A stretch of 64,000 nt of DNA from Amycolatopsis azurea DSM 43854 (lineage in GTDB: Bacteria; Actinomycetota; Actinomycetes; Mycobacteriales; Pseudonocardiaceae), in contig NZ_MUXN01000023.1 in NCBI RefSeq assembly GCF_001995215.1, positions 40,573 through 104,572 of the forward strand. Direction: 5' to 3'. Position 1 is the first letter of the stretch; each line of letters opens with the position of its first letter. The notes beneath the pieces were generated by a model, which was not told where the DNA came from, ran no database searches, and saw nothing but the letters and a program-made list of their open reading frames with translations. This document shows positions 53,070 to 62,072 of this stretch, one piece after another. The translations under genes were made by a program, and so were the position numbers.

Positions 53070-53560
53070 TGTGGTCGCGGCGGTACGCGCATCGGGACGG
53101 GTAGCACCTTCGCCGTTCGCCGAGACTTACTGTTCGTGTAGTCGTGTGATTATTCAGGAACGCGATGCTGGAGCACCGCCTTTCGCGACTGGCGGCTTGC
53201 CCGTGCCACCAGTCGATTCCGCAGCATTGGACAGCACGGTCGATCACTCCGGGAAATGCTCAGCCGGAGCCGGTCGTTCAGCTTCCCTACCAGGTTCCGG
53301 GTACGACTGATCTGCCGCAAGAATTCGCTAACGTTCCTCAGGATGAGTGCGCGCATTGACGCACCGACGAACTGGGTGCTACCCAAAAGGAATTCCTGGT
53401 TGACCTAATGGTCCGACCAGCTTCGACTCTCTTTGAGCTCGGAGACCAGCGAGGTGACGCGGGCGGACTGACGTTGCCGCAAGCCCGTCCATCGCCGGTC
53501 GGCTCTTCTCAGCGCCTACGCTCCACGACTCCGGCTCCGGCACAGACAACGAACTCACCT
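53070..53560 (-). pseudogene. Fused remnants of a second mvk start and pmk end
   Basis: About 53470-53070 aligns with the last third of the pmk gene. Plus-strand landmarks CGCATCGGGACGGGTAGCAC, then GGCTTGCCCGTGCCACC, match 48515 and 48630 in order. The minus strand reads ASMRALILRNVSEFLRQISR, like the pmk product's ALMRALVLGEDRELLRQIRC. About 53560-53470 matches the first codons and leader of mvk (GCCGCAAGC, CGAACTCACCTC). Frames are broken and the mdd gene is absent. It is a deletion remnant of a complete mvk-mdd-pmk copy. Confidence 0.8.
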
Positions 53561-53603
53561 CACAGGATCTGCATCAAGATCAACTTCCGGTCGACGATCG
53601 GAG

Positions 53604-53728
53604 TTCCAGTTGACACCCCCCACACCTCACAAACCCAGACCTGGCGATGATCGCTACGTTGAATAGAAGGGTTTGTTGAAACCACTCCGGGGCAACCGGG
53701 AGCGCTTCAACACGACACTACTTTCAAC
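53604..53728. promoter_or_regulatory. Paired GTTGAA operator between isomerase and terpene operons
   Basis: TTCCAGT at 53604, GTTGAA at 53658 and 53675 (17-nt period). A perfect inverted pair follows, TTCAAC at 53706 and 53723, also 17 nt apart. The same convergent layout appears upstream of mvk. The first pair probably serves the minus-strand isomerase transcript and the second the plus-strand methyltransferase operon, whose start lies 230 bases on. No further gene is seen up to 53957. Confidence 0.72.
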
Positions 53729-53957
53729 AAGCACATAGCCCGAAGGAGTACCCCCAACGGGAGACTAATGCTTTTATGAATTAGATGATCCACACAAGGG
53801 GATTGATTTGAATCCAACGATATCAAGCTGGAGTCGATCACGTAACGTCACCAGAAGCCGCAGATCACCCGTTTCGATCAAACACCGGATTCCCATAGAA
53901 CCGCCTCGACATAAAATGTTCCGGTCCTTGCTCGGAAACTGACGTAAAGGCAGGGTC

Positions 53958-54836
53958 ATGAATTCCAACAACAGCTCCACGGTGCGCACCGCGCTCGAAA
54001 AGCGCGCATTCGACTACTACGACAACAAACGCAACGATGCGCTCAACCTCGACCTTGGCACTACCGATGGCTACTATCATCACCACTTCGCTGTGGGAGA
54101 CTTCGATCGCGCCGTCCTCGACCTGGACGGCGAGGACCGCGAACAGGCCATCAACACCGAAATGCACCGCATGGAGACACGCCAGGTCGACATCCTCATC
54201 GAGGCCCTGGGCACGGTGCCTGCTACGGCTCGCATCCTCGACGGCGGCTCCGGCCGCGGCGGTACCGCCTTACTGCTCCACAAAGCATTCGGCTGCCGTG
54301 TGGAGGGTCTCAACATCTCGACCTACCAAAACTCCTTCGCCCGCCAGCAGGCCGAAGTGCACGGCTGCGCGGACAGCGTTCAGTTCCACGACCGCAGCAT
54401 GGTGTCAACTGGCTTCCCGGACGCTTCCTTCGACTATGTCGTCACCAACGAAACCACGATGTACGTCGACGTACACGAGACGTTCGCGGAATTCGCACGC
54501 ATCCTTAAACCAGGCGGCCGCTACATCATGACCACCTGGTGCAACAACGACATTGTCGACCCGAACCCGCCGGAAGCGGGTGCTATCGACGAGCACTACC
54601 AGTGCCATACCCATCGCCGCACCACTTATCTGCGGGCGTTGCTTGACAAAAACCTGATTCCCTACCAGGTAGATGACCTCACTCAGCCAGCCATCCCTTA
54701 TTGGGAACTAAGGTCACACTCCAAACTTGCCACAGGAATCGAAAAACCCTACCTCGACGGATATCGCAACGACCGCGTCAACTACATCCGGATCGCCTCC
54801 CGTCGTGCACTCACCTCGCCGAACACCGATCGCTGA
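53958..54836 (+). CDS. Prenyl-diphosphate C-methyltransferase (GPP 2-methyltransferase type)
   Basis: 292 residues. It matches the geranyl-diphosphate 2-C-methyltransferase family of the 2-methylisoborneol pathway throughout: TDGYYHHHFAVGDFD (substrate/Mg region), ILDGGSGRGGTALLL (SAM motif I), NETTMYVDVHETFAEFARIL with the conserved active-site Glu and IPYWELRSHSKLATGIEKP near the end. Members of this family methylate GPP, but relatives methylate FPP or IPP, so the exact acceptor is open. First gene of an operon with a terpene cyclase and two prenyl-synthase-like genes, so the scaffold should carry an extra carbon. Confidence 0.92.
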   Translation: MNSNNSSTVRTALEKRAFDYYDNKRNDALNLDLGTTDGYYHHHFAVGDFDRAVLDLDGEDREQAINTEMHRMETRQVDILIEALGTVPATARILDGGSGRGGTALLLHKAFGCRVEGLNISTYQNSFARQQAEVHGCADSVQFHDRSMVSTGFPDASFDYVVTNETTMYVDVHETFAEFARILKPGGRYIMTTWCNNDIVDPNPPEAGAIDEHYQCHTHRRTTYLRALLDKNLIPYQVDDLTQPAIPYWELRSHSKLATGIEKPYLDGYRNDRVNYIRIASRRALTSPNTDR

Positions 54837-55051
54837 CGGAACCTGCCGCTGTTCTCGTACTTGATCAGGCAGGGACGCACATTCGCGCCTACCAAACGGC
54901 AGGGAAACCGTCAAAGAATGAATGAATTACCGCAGCAGCCGTCATCCCGGACCGAACACGCACCTTGTGCAAACTCGGCCACAAGCCGTCCATGCCGATG
55001 ATCGCATCGATGCCGGCGAAGCGCCCTGCGGCACAGACCCTAGGAGCGTTC

Positions 55052-56050
55052 GTGAGCAGAAAAGACCCGCCCAAAGGCAACAATACGACAGCACCACAAC
55101 TCGCTCCGCCCGCTGCGCCTCTTTCGGCGCGACCGGCGCCGTCTGAGATGGACGGGGTCCGAGACACGCATCTGGAGTGGCTCCACCGCCACGGGCTTCT
55201 CGAGACGACTGAATCCACCAGGCGATACAGGCAATCACAGGTAGCCGACCTCGCCGCCTACTGTGACCCGGAGAGCAAAGACCTACTGCTGTCCTACAAC
55301 GTGATCGGCTGGATCTTCCTACACGACGACTGGATGGACACTTCGGCCGACCGAATGGCCGACCATGCGGTGACCGCGGAACTGATCACGATCTTGCATC
55401 GCCCTCTCCTGCCAACATATCCGCTCGCATCGGCCTTCGCTGACATCTGGGGAACGTTACAGACCGGCATGTCCGAAGCATGGCGCCAGCGCATGGCCTG
55501 GCTATGGCAGCAATACTTTTATGGCAATCTCGCCGAGGCAGTCGATCGCCGTGAACGCCGGAAACTCACCAGCAGTGAACATATACGGGTCAAAGAAGCG
55601 TCCGTCGCCATCGCAGTGATGTACGCCGTAGCCGAGCGTACCGGCGGGTTCGAGATTCCAGCCGAATTATGGCACGCGACCTTCTTGAACACACTCCGGC
55701 ACCACGTCACCCGCTACATCATCTTCATGAACGACATTGAATCCTTCAAGCAAGACGAAGCAGCTGAACGTACCAATCTCATATCGCTCACAATGGCAGA
55801 AATGGGCCTGAGTTCACGCCAGTCACTGCAACATATTTCAGCACAGGCCTCCGAGCATCTCCAGAACTTCTACACCCTCGAGGCCGGGATCGATCAATTC
55901 TGCAGAGCCCTTCACCTTCCGGCCAACGTGCGCCACAGTGTAGGTGCGCATATAGCCGGATTACACAATTGGGTTCATGGGTCATCCGACTGGTATCGGA
56001 TCACCTCGCGCTATTCCTTAGAGGACACTAGCGCCGACTCCCTTACATAA
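55052..56050 (+). CDS. Class I terpene cyclase
   Basis: 332 residues from the GTG at 55052 (AGGAG 5 nt upstream); an upstream ATG at 54965 adds a poorly coding leader. Metal motifs: LHDDWMD (Asp-rich) and NDIESFKQDE (NSE triad, NDxxSxxxDE). The C-terminal HNWVHGSSDWYRITSRY matches the conserved W...RY end. It lacks the DDCYCED form of 2-methylisoborneol synthase and its long N-terminal Pro-rich domain is only about 35 residues here. The product is therefore probably something else. It follows the methyltransferase by 215 bases. Confidence 0.92.
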   Translation: MSRKDPPKGNNTTAPQLAPPAAPLSARPAPSEMDGVRDTHLEWLHRHGLLETTESTRRYRQSQVADLAAYCDPESKDLLLSYNVIGWIFLHDDWMDTSADRMADHAVTAELITILHRPLLPTYPLASAFADIWGTLQTGMSEAWRQRMAWLWQQYFYGNLAEAVDRRERRKLTSSEHIRVKEASVAIAVMYAVAERTGGFEIPAELWHATFLNTLRHHVTRYIIFMNDIESFKQDEAAERTNLISLTMAEMGLSSRQSLQHISAQASEHLQNFYTLEAGIDQFCRALHLPANVRHSVGAHIAGLHNWVHGSSDWYRITSRYSLEDTSADSLT

Positions 56051-56085
56051 CTTTGAACGCAAGACGAAAGAGTGACTGCTGACCT

Positions 56086-57153
56086 ATGACTAAAACTCTG
56101 ACCCCTTCAGCGTTACAGCAATCGACCGCTTATGTCCGTCCACACCTGGTGGCGGTCCTTGACCGGATTCATCCTGACTTGCGGGAAGTGTGCAAGTACC
56201 ACCTGGGTTTGATCGACGAGAAAGGGAACCCCACCAACGGCCGGAGTGGGAAGATGATCCGGGCCTGCGTAGCTGTGCTGGCAGCGGAGGTCGTCGACGC
56301 GGACCCGGCTCAGGCGCTTCCCGCAGCCATCGCCATCGAGCTCGTCCACAACTTCACCCTGTTGCACGACGACATCTTGGATGGCGACGAGTTACGACGC
56401 GGCTGTCCAACAGCTTGGCGGGCATTCAGTACCGGCGCTGCGATACTAGCCGGCGACTCGCTCTTCGCGGCCGCTCTCGAGCTCCTGGCCCAGGCACCGG
56501 ACAGCTCACTGGCCGTAGCGGAACTCTTGTCCTCCAGCAACCGCGTTATCCGCGCCTGGGCGAACGAGGCGGTCCTCGACCGCACCCCTGCGAACGAAAT
56601 CGCCATCGACGACTACATCGCCAACTGCGCCGCAAAAGCAGACTTGCTGCCCTCAGCCGCCGCGATCGCGATCTTGCTCGTCGGCGGGGATTCAACGATC
56701 GCCCATGGGCTACGGACCGTTGTTTCGCACGCCAGTGCGGCACTGCAGATCGCCAACGATCTCGAGGACCTCTGGGGCGATCCCATTCTTGTCGGCAAAC
56801 CAGGACTTCAAGACCTGCGACAACACAAGCACACGCTTCCGGTCATCGCGTCATTGCAAAGCCGGCACCCACTCGCCTCCGAGCTCATCTCGCTGCTGAC
56901 GAAACCCAACCTGTCCGAAACAGACCTCGCCGTAGCTGCTCGGCTCATTCACGACACGGGCGGCAGGGAACAGGCCGAACGCGCTGCCTCCGAGCAACTT
57001 CGCGAGGCTTTGACGGCACTCGCCAGGCTGGACATTTCCGATCGGCACCGTGACAAGTTCAGGGAGGTCATTCTCTACGCCGTCACGCGCGAGCCCGAAA
57101 TCTGGATCTGGCACAAACCCGAGACCTTGACCGGGACCAACCATGGACTCTGA
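56086..57153 (+). CDS. Trans-polyprenyl diphosphate synthase
   Basis: 355 residues. IPP-binding region SGKMIRA keeps Lys and Arg. First Asp-rich motif LHDDILDGDELRRG; Lys in CAAKADLL; second motif IANDLEDLWGD (Asn for the first Asp), then GKPGLQDLRQHKHTLPV. A Phe lies five residues before DDILD, which limits chain length to about C15-C20 in related enzymes. It supplies GPP, FPP or GGPP for the methyltransferase and cyclase. Start 35 bases after the cyclase stop. Confidence 0.93.
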   Translation: MTKTLTPSALQQSTAYVRPHLVAVLDRIHPDLREVCKYHLGLIDEKGNPTNGRSGKMIRACVAVLAAEVVDADPAQALPAAIAIELVHNFTLLHDDILDGDELRRGCPTAWRAFSTGAAILAGDSLFAAALELLAQAPDSSLAVAELLSSSNRVIRAWANEAVLDRTPANEIAIDDYIANCAAKADLLPSAAAIAILLVGGDSTIAHGLRTVVSHASAALQIANDLEDLWGDPILVGKPGLQDLRQHKHTLPVIASLQSRHPLASELISLLTKPNLSETDLAVAARLIHDTGGREQAERAASEQLREALTALARLDISDRHRDKFREVILYAVTREPEIWIWHKPETLTGTNHGL

Positions 57154-58207
57154 GAATGCTCCTGCGACGCGTGACTCGGCCGATTCTCCCCCAATTCCCG
57201 AAGCCAACCTTCGCGCTCGCGACTTCACCAGGGCCGGTCTGACCGAGGTTCTCCACCGCCTCCCGACCGAAGCGGCTCTGATCTGCCGGTACTACTTCGG
57301 CTGGTGTGAAGCGGACGGCACGCCTGCCCGACGGCGTGGCAGCAGGGCGCTCCAGGCCACCATGGTCATGTTGGCCGCCGAGGCCACCGGAGAAGATCCC
57401 GAGCCCGCCGCGCCGGGGGCAGTGGCGATAGAGCTTGCTCACAACTTTACTTGCCTGCACGACGACATCGCCGACGGCGACGACGTACGACGTGGCCGAC
57501 CGACCGCCTGGAAGGAGTTCGGCACCGGCCCCACACTCGTCGCGGGTGATGCCCTGCTGAACGAGGCGATCCGCGTACTGGCTGCAAGCTCGAACCCGTC
57601 GGCCGCCATTGACGCCTTCACCGAAGGTATGTCCGCCGTGTTTCATGCGTGGTTCGGGGAACCGGCGATGGACCGCGCCCGGCCCCAGGACATTCGGCTC
57701 GACGATTACCTCGAGGTCTGCGAAGGCAAGGGCGGTGCCCTGCTCGGGACCGCGGCGGTGCTGGGGACTGTACTGGTGAACAAACCGACTCGATACGCGC
57801 AGCCTCTCAGCCAGGCCGCTCGCTATGCCGGTACAGCTTGGCAGGCCGTCAATGACCTGGAGAACATCTGGGGAGACGCAGACCTGGTCGGTAAGCCAGG
57901 CTTTCAAGATCTCCGCACGCGTAAGAACACCTTGCCGGTGATCACGGCGGTACAATCCGACCATCCGGATACCCCTTACCTCCTCGAGCTTCTCAATCGG
58001 CCTTCTCGCTGCGAGGCGGACCTGACGCGGATCGCCGAACTCCTCGAGGTTTGCGGCGGAAGATCCGCCACCGAGAACATCGCCCACACCTATCTCGAGC
58101 AAGCTCAGTCCACGCTGCGAAGATTGGATCTTCCCGACTTCGTGCACGAAAGCCTGGCCTCGCTCCTGCACTTCACAGTCACCCGGTGCCCGCTTCCGAT
58201 CCAGTGA
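57143..58207 (+). CDS. Prenyl-diphosphate-synthase-like protein, altered IPP site
   Basis: 354 residues, overlapping the previous gene by 11 bases and plainly its paralogue. First Asp-rich motif LHDDIADGDDVRRG is intact. The IPP-binding GGKRxRP region reads RRGSRALQ, with the Lys and Arg gone, and the second Asp-rich motif is VNDLENIWGD (NDxxN). GKPGFQDLRTRKNTLPV is kept. It may be a regulatory or small subunit of the neighbouring synthase, or an enzyme with a different prenyl reaction. Loss of the IPP ligands is read from the sequence; the role is inferred. Confidence 0.88.
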   Translation: MDSENAPATRDSADSPPIPEANLRARDFTRAGLTEVLHRLPTEAALICRYYFGWCEADGTPARRRGSRALQATMVMLAAEATGEDPEPAAPGAVAIELAHNFTCLHDDIADGDDVRRGRPTAWKEFGTGPTLVAGDALLNEAIRVLAASSNPSAAIDAFTEGMSAVFHAWFGEPAMDRARPQDIRLDDYLEVCEGKGGALLGTAAVLGTVLVNKPTRYAQPLSQAARYAGTAWQAVNDLENIWGDADLVGKPGFQDLRTRKNTLPVITAVQSDHPDTPYLLELLNRPSRCEADLTRIAELLEVCGGRSATENIAHTYLEQAQSTLRRLDLPDFVHESLASLLHFTVTRCPLPIQ

Positions 58208-58721
58208 CCCCCGGCCTGCGGGACTCGGACGATCATGACGAGTCCGGCATTCGGCTCGGACGTGAACCACTGACGGGCAGTCCCGACGCACTCAGGATCG
58301 CGGTTTCGCTGAGGCCTGATTCTTCGCCTTACCGCACGATACTCGGAAGCGCACGCGCTCGACGCCGTTACCTGCTGTACTGGGCTGTCCTGATCCCCTC
58401 CTACTATGATCATCGAGACTGCGCCGCGTGCCCGTCCTAGTCCATGAGTTGATCATGGTTGGCAGATCTCTGGAGCACAGATCCGCTCACACCGAAGGTC
58501 TCGTTGCCGGGGAGGTCGTCGCCGCAAGCCGATTCTGCCTTCCTCACCGGAGTGAGGTGCATTGCCCGGCGTCCGCCTTGCTTGCCGATCATGTACGTTA
58601 GGACGAACTTCGGGTAAGACCGCCGATATCTTCGAGGAGACTTCAGGCAGGTACCGTCGCCCCTTCCTCGGTTCTCCATCGTCCTCCTACCTCGGCTACG
58701 ACGGTCAGGCAGTGGGTGTGG
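58208..58721. other. Intergenic, no gene seen
   Basis: A 514-base stretch after the terpene operon with short unsupported frames. May include decayed 5' parts of the IspH-like remnant that follows, but I could not align them. Confidence 0.35.
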
Positions 58722-59048
58722 ACGTGGCGTCACGGTCTCTTATGTGGTTGCATCGGGCACGCTGATGGAAGACGCCGCCGTGATCGTGAAAGTCGCGCGC
58801 ATAGTGTGTGCGCCGCCAGCAACGTACTGCTGGTCTGCGGTCCGCACGACGCGGCTATCGGGGCGGAGCTGACGGCATGGGCCGGACAGTTGCGATCCGG
58901 CCCGGTCCATCGGATCAGCAGGCGCGGCCACTGTCGGCGTCGCGGCCGCAGGCCAGGCGGGAGCCAGGATCGCCGACACAACGGTGACCGCACCGTCCGG
59001 ACTCGGACCGCTCGCGGTGCTGCATCGTCGTGCCGTCACCGAGCTCTA
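58722..59048 (+). pseudogene. Decayed second IspH-like gene (C-terminal half)
   Basis: Across frames the plus strand reads TVSYVVASGTLMEDAAVIVK, then ASNVLLVCGPHDAAIGAELT, then SAGAATVGVAAAGQAG and GLGPLAVLHRRAVTEL. Each matches the IspH-like protein at 33187-34287 in order. The RHRFPRLRG to EASDRR segment is deleted and at least two frameshifts occur. It ends tail-to-tail with the second XRE/TPR regulator, as the intact gene does with the first. Confidence 0.85.
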
Positions 59049-59108
59049 ACGGAGTGCTCAGTCCATGCACCACTCGAAACCAAAGGCACGATGACGGACA
59101 CGTCGCGG

Positions 59109-60458
59109 TCACGGCCGGGTGGTAGCCCGGCGACGACGGAGCGCGGCGCTCCGCTGGAGCACGGCGAGCGCCGGATGACTTCTTGCGTGCGGACGTAGCC
59201 TGGCCCTCATAGTGGCCAATGCCGCGTCCGCTCGTCCGGAGGACAGGTGGGGATAGTCGTCGAGGAACTGGTTCCAGTTATGGCAGGCGCGGTCCAGTTC
59301 GCCGCCGGCCAGGTGTAGCTCGGCGAGCCGGGCCAGCGTGATCGCACGGGCTCGGCGTTCCGTGCTGGGCCGATGGCGCAGGGAGCGGGTCAAGGCGCTG
59401 ATGGCGGCAGGCCGCTCCCCCAGACAAGCCCGCACCGCCGCATGGTGGTGCGACAGGGCCGCGCAATGGTAGGTTCCGACGGGGGCTGAAGCACCACCGG
59501 CGTTGTCGAGATAGCTCTCCGCGGCCAGCAAATGCGTCACCGCCTCACGCTGATCATCAGCGGCGGCCTCGGCGACGGCGAGCTGCCCGGTCAAGAACGC
59601 GCGGGTCCGCGCGGAAGCATGTTCCGGCAGCGCCCGGGTCGCGGCGGTCGCGAGATTCACCGCTTGCCTCCGATGACCCAGCATCCGGGCCTGAACACTC
59701 AATGCCCGCAACGAGATGGCGAACTGCGTGGCATCGCCCGCGGCGTGAGCCAGGCGGACAGCGGCCAGGTAGTACCGTTGGGCGGCGCCATGCAGCTCGT
59801 CGTCGAAGCACAGGAATCCGCACAGATAGCACAGTTGTGCCGCGGTGCCGAGCAAATCCGTGCGCACCGCTGGCGTCGCGTCCGAGCGCAGCCACGGCGA
59901 GATCGTCGTGCGCAGGTAGCGCGCCAACGCCGAACGAGCATGCCCACCGCCGAACGTCAGATCAGCGGCCGAGAACAGTTCCAGCATCGCACGAGCCGCC
60001 TCGACCTCGACACGCTCGATCTTCTTCCCACGTTCCGCCGGGCACACCACAGCCGCTGTGCCGGCCAGCTCGGCCCAGCCCGGCACGGACAAGGCCGCGA
60101 GACTATAGACACAACCGAACATCGCGCTACGGCTCACCGGGCCGTCACCACACAGCTCGGTGAGTTCGGCGGCGATACTGGTGCGCCACAACGGCGGGGC
60201 GGCCGGGGCGGCGGCGACTCCGAACCCCGTGTCGGCAGTCGTGACCCGGCGGCCCAACCCTCGGGTGAACACCTCGGCCACCAACTCGGGGACCGGCGGC
60301 CGGGCCCGCGTCCCGGACAGCCAGTGAGCTACCGCCGTCCGGTCGTAGTGCAGCTGCAGCCCTATCTCCGCACCCAGTTCATTCGTACGGTTCGCCAGCT
60401 CCTGGCCGGTCCAACCAGACTCAGTGAGCAGGTCCCGCAACAACGGGTTCGGCACCAT
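59109..60458 (-). CDS. XRE-like/TPR transcriptional regulator, copy 2
   Basis: 449 residues from the ATG at 60458 (GAGGGGAG upstream); the frame is open to 60572 but earlier residues are not shared with copy 1. N-terminal helix-turn-helix (LLRDLLTESGWTGQELANRT, HYDRTAVAHWLSGTRARPP), then TPR-like helices. It is a close paralogue of the product of 31910-33250 over the full length. It sits between the terpene operon and HMGS/HMGR, making it the best candidate for controlling the GTTGAA-marked promoters. That link is an inference. Confidence 0.88.
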   Translation of the reverse strand: MVPNPLLRDLLTESGWTGQELANRTNELGAEIGLQLHYDRTAVAHWLSGTRARPPVPELVAEVFTRGLGRRVTTADTGFGVAAAPAAPPLWRTSIAAELTELCGDGPVSRSAMFGCVYSLAALSVPGWAELAGTAAVVCPAERGKKIERVEVEAARAMLELFSAADLTFGGGHARSALARYLRTTISPWLRSDATPAVRTDLLGTAAQLCYLCGFLCFDDELHGAAQRYYLAAVRLAHAAGDATQFAISLRALSVQARMLGHRRQAVNLATAATRALPEHASARTRAFLTGQLAVAEAAADDQREAVTHLLAAESYLDNAGGASAPVGTYHCAALSHHHAAVRACLGERPAAISALTRSLRHRPSTERRARAITLARLAELHLAGGELDRACHNWNQFLDDYPHLSSGRADAALATMRARLRPHARSHPALAVLQRSAALRRRRATTRP

Positions 60459-60896
60459 CCGCACTCCCCTCATCCATGTCGAATCCCTCGCTACCCGGTG
60501 CTCGGAACACCGGCGCCGACTAAGCCATACAGTTCTACCTACCCAGCCGACACTCGGGCCACTCGACGCCAATCAGGTGGACAGCACAGACACACTCGTC
60601 ACTCGCGGTAGAGCTCGAGAAAATCCTTTGCTGCAAACTGGCGGAGGTTTGAGAGCTTTGCCCCCTGACAACCCGATCTCCCTATCGCGCACTGCTGGCT
60701 CCATTCACTCCACGCCGCACCGGTAACATCGCAACGGGACGAAAACAGGCCCACACCAAGGCTCGGACCATCGATAACGCGACCAAACCGTCCCCGCGCT
60801 CCGGTGCGGCACGCACGGTGACGGTCGGCAGTGCGCGCGGCTAGAGTGTAAAGCATTCGATGCGCCGATCGGAGCAAGCCGATAAGGACAGAACTC
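60459..60896. other. Intergenic, promoter of regulator copy 2
   Basis: Holds the leader of the regulator gene and the end of the HMG-CoA synthase gene. A small hairpin (CCGGTG...CACCGG at 60497-60515) is present. No GTTGAA pair and no gene. Confidence 0.4.
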
Positions 60897-62069
60897 CTAC
60901 CGTGGCTGATACACGCGTTTGTGATCGGCAATTCCGGCGAGCCGGAAGCTGCCGGCGGTCTGCCTCGGCAGGGCGCGCTCTTCACCACTGACGGGCAAGT
61001 CGTATTCATGTAGTTCTCGGTAGGCAGCGTAGTCGATTTCGGTGCGCCGGGAGATCACATCGCGGTTTTCGTTCCTCCGACGGTGATCACGATAATCCGC
61101 TGCGACTACACCGGTAAAGAACTCGGCGACGCTGCCGGATCCATAGCTGAGGAAACCGACGGTCTGGTCCATGATGTCGTCGGTGCTGTCGAGCAGGGAG
61201 GCCAGGCCAAGGTACATCGAGGCGGTATAGCTGTTGCCGATCACGGCGTTGTAGGCCGTGGTGCGACCGACTGCCTCGGCACTGTTCCGCCGGTCAGACG
61301 GCTGACCGCAATAGCTGAGGAGGTGACGATGCGCCTTGTGGGCCATCGTCGTGAAAGGCTGGTGGTAGCACACCGCAGCGATCTCATTCAACGACAAGCC
61401 GCCCCGCTCGGTGTAGTCCTTCCACGTACCCTCCACCGCCTGCAGGTATGCGTCGACGGACAGCCGCCCGTCGACGATGGCGGTAGACCGATAGTTCGGT
61501 CGCCAGAAGTCCATGACGTCGTTGGTGAACAGGCCAGACGGCTCGACGACCCGAACCAGCGCGGGATCGGCTGCGACCAGCATGGCGACCGCCGCAGCGC
61601 CTTGGGTCGGTTCACCCGGGCTGTCCAGCGGGTACTTCGAGACGTCGCCGGCGATGACGAGGACCTGCTGCCGCCGGTCCCGCTGGACCAGAGCGACAGC
61701 GAGCTGCAGGGCGGCCGTTCCGCTGTAACAAGCCTGCTTGAGCTCCACCACTCTGGTGGACTCGGGCAGCCCCAGCAACCGATGGACGAACACCCCCGCG
61801 GCCTTCGACTGGTCGACGGACGTCTCGGTCGCGAACAAGATGGTGCGGATCCGGTCGTGCCCATGCCGCTCGAGAATGGGAGCGGCCGCGGCCGCTCCCA
61901 TGGTCACGATGTCCTCGTCTATCGCCGGCACGCTCATCGCCACCTGGCCGAGCCCGACGTGGTACTTGTCGACATCGGTGCCGTTGTGCCTGGCCGATTC
62001 GGCGTGCGGGAGAACGAATTGACCGGTGGAGAAGGAGAGATCGTGGATCCCGATGGCAGCTGTCAGCAT
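60897..62069 (-). CDS. mvaS: Hydroxymethylglutaryl-CoA synthase
   Basis: 390 residues. Catalytic C114 lies in VVELKQACYSGTAALQ; other family segments are TETSVDQSKA, DVSKYPLDSPGEPTQGAAA and the His region CYHQPFTTMAHKAH. It joins acetyl-CoA and acetoacetyl-CoA to HMG-CoA. It follows the HMG-CoA reductase gene by only 3 bases, so the two are co-transcribed. Confidence 0.95.
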   Translation of the reverse strand: MLTAAIGIHDLSFSTGQFVLPHAESARHNGTDVDKYHVGLGQVAMSVPAIDEDIVTMGAAAAAPILERHGHDRIRTILFATETSVDQSKAAGVFVHRLLGLPESTRVVELKQACYSGTAALQLAVALVQRDRRQQVLVIAGDVSKYPLDSPGEPTQGAAAVAMLVAADPALVRVVEPSGLFTNDVMDFWRPNYRSTAIVDGRLSVDAYLQAVEGTWKDYTERGGLSLNEIAAVCYHQPFTTMAHKAHRHLLSYCGQPSDRRNSAEAVGRTTAYNAVIGNSYTASMYLGLASLLDSTDDIMDQTVGFLSYGSGSVAEFFTGVVAADYRDHRRRNENRDVISRRTEIDYAAYRELHEYDLPVSGEERALPRQTAGSFRLAGIADHKRVYQPR

Positions 62070-62072
62070 GGT

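Noticed and set aside
57083..58291. 402-codon minus-strand frame across the second prenyl-synthase gene
   Set aside because: Antisense shadow; the plus frame has the Asp-rich motif and GKP..DL signature.
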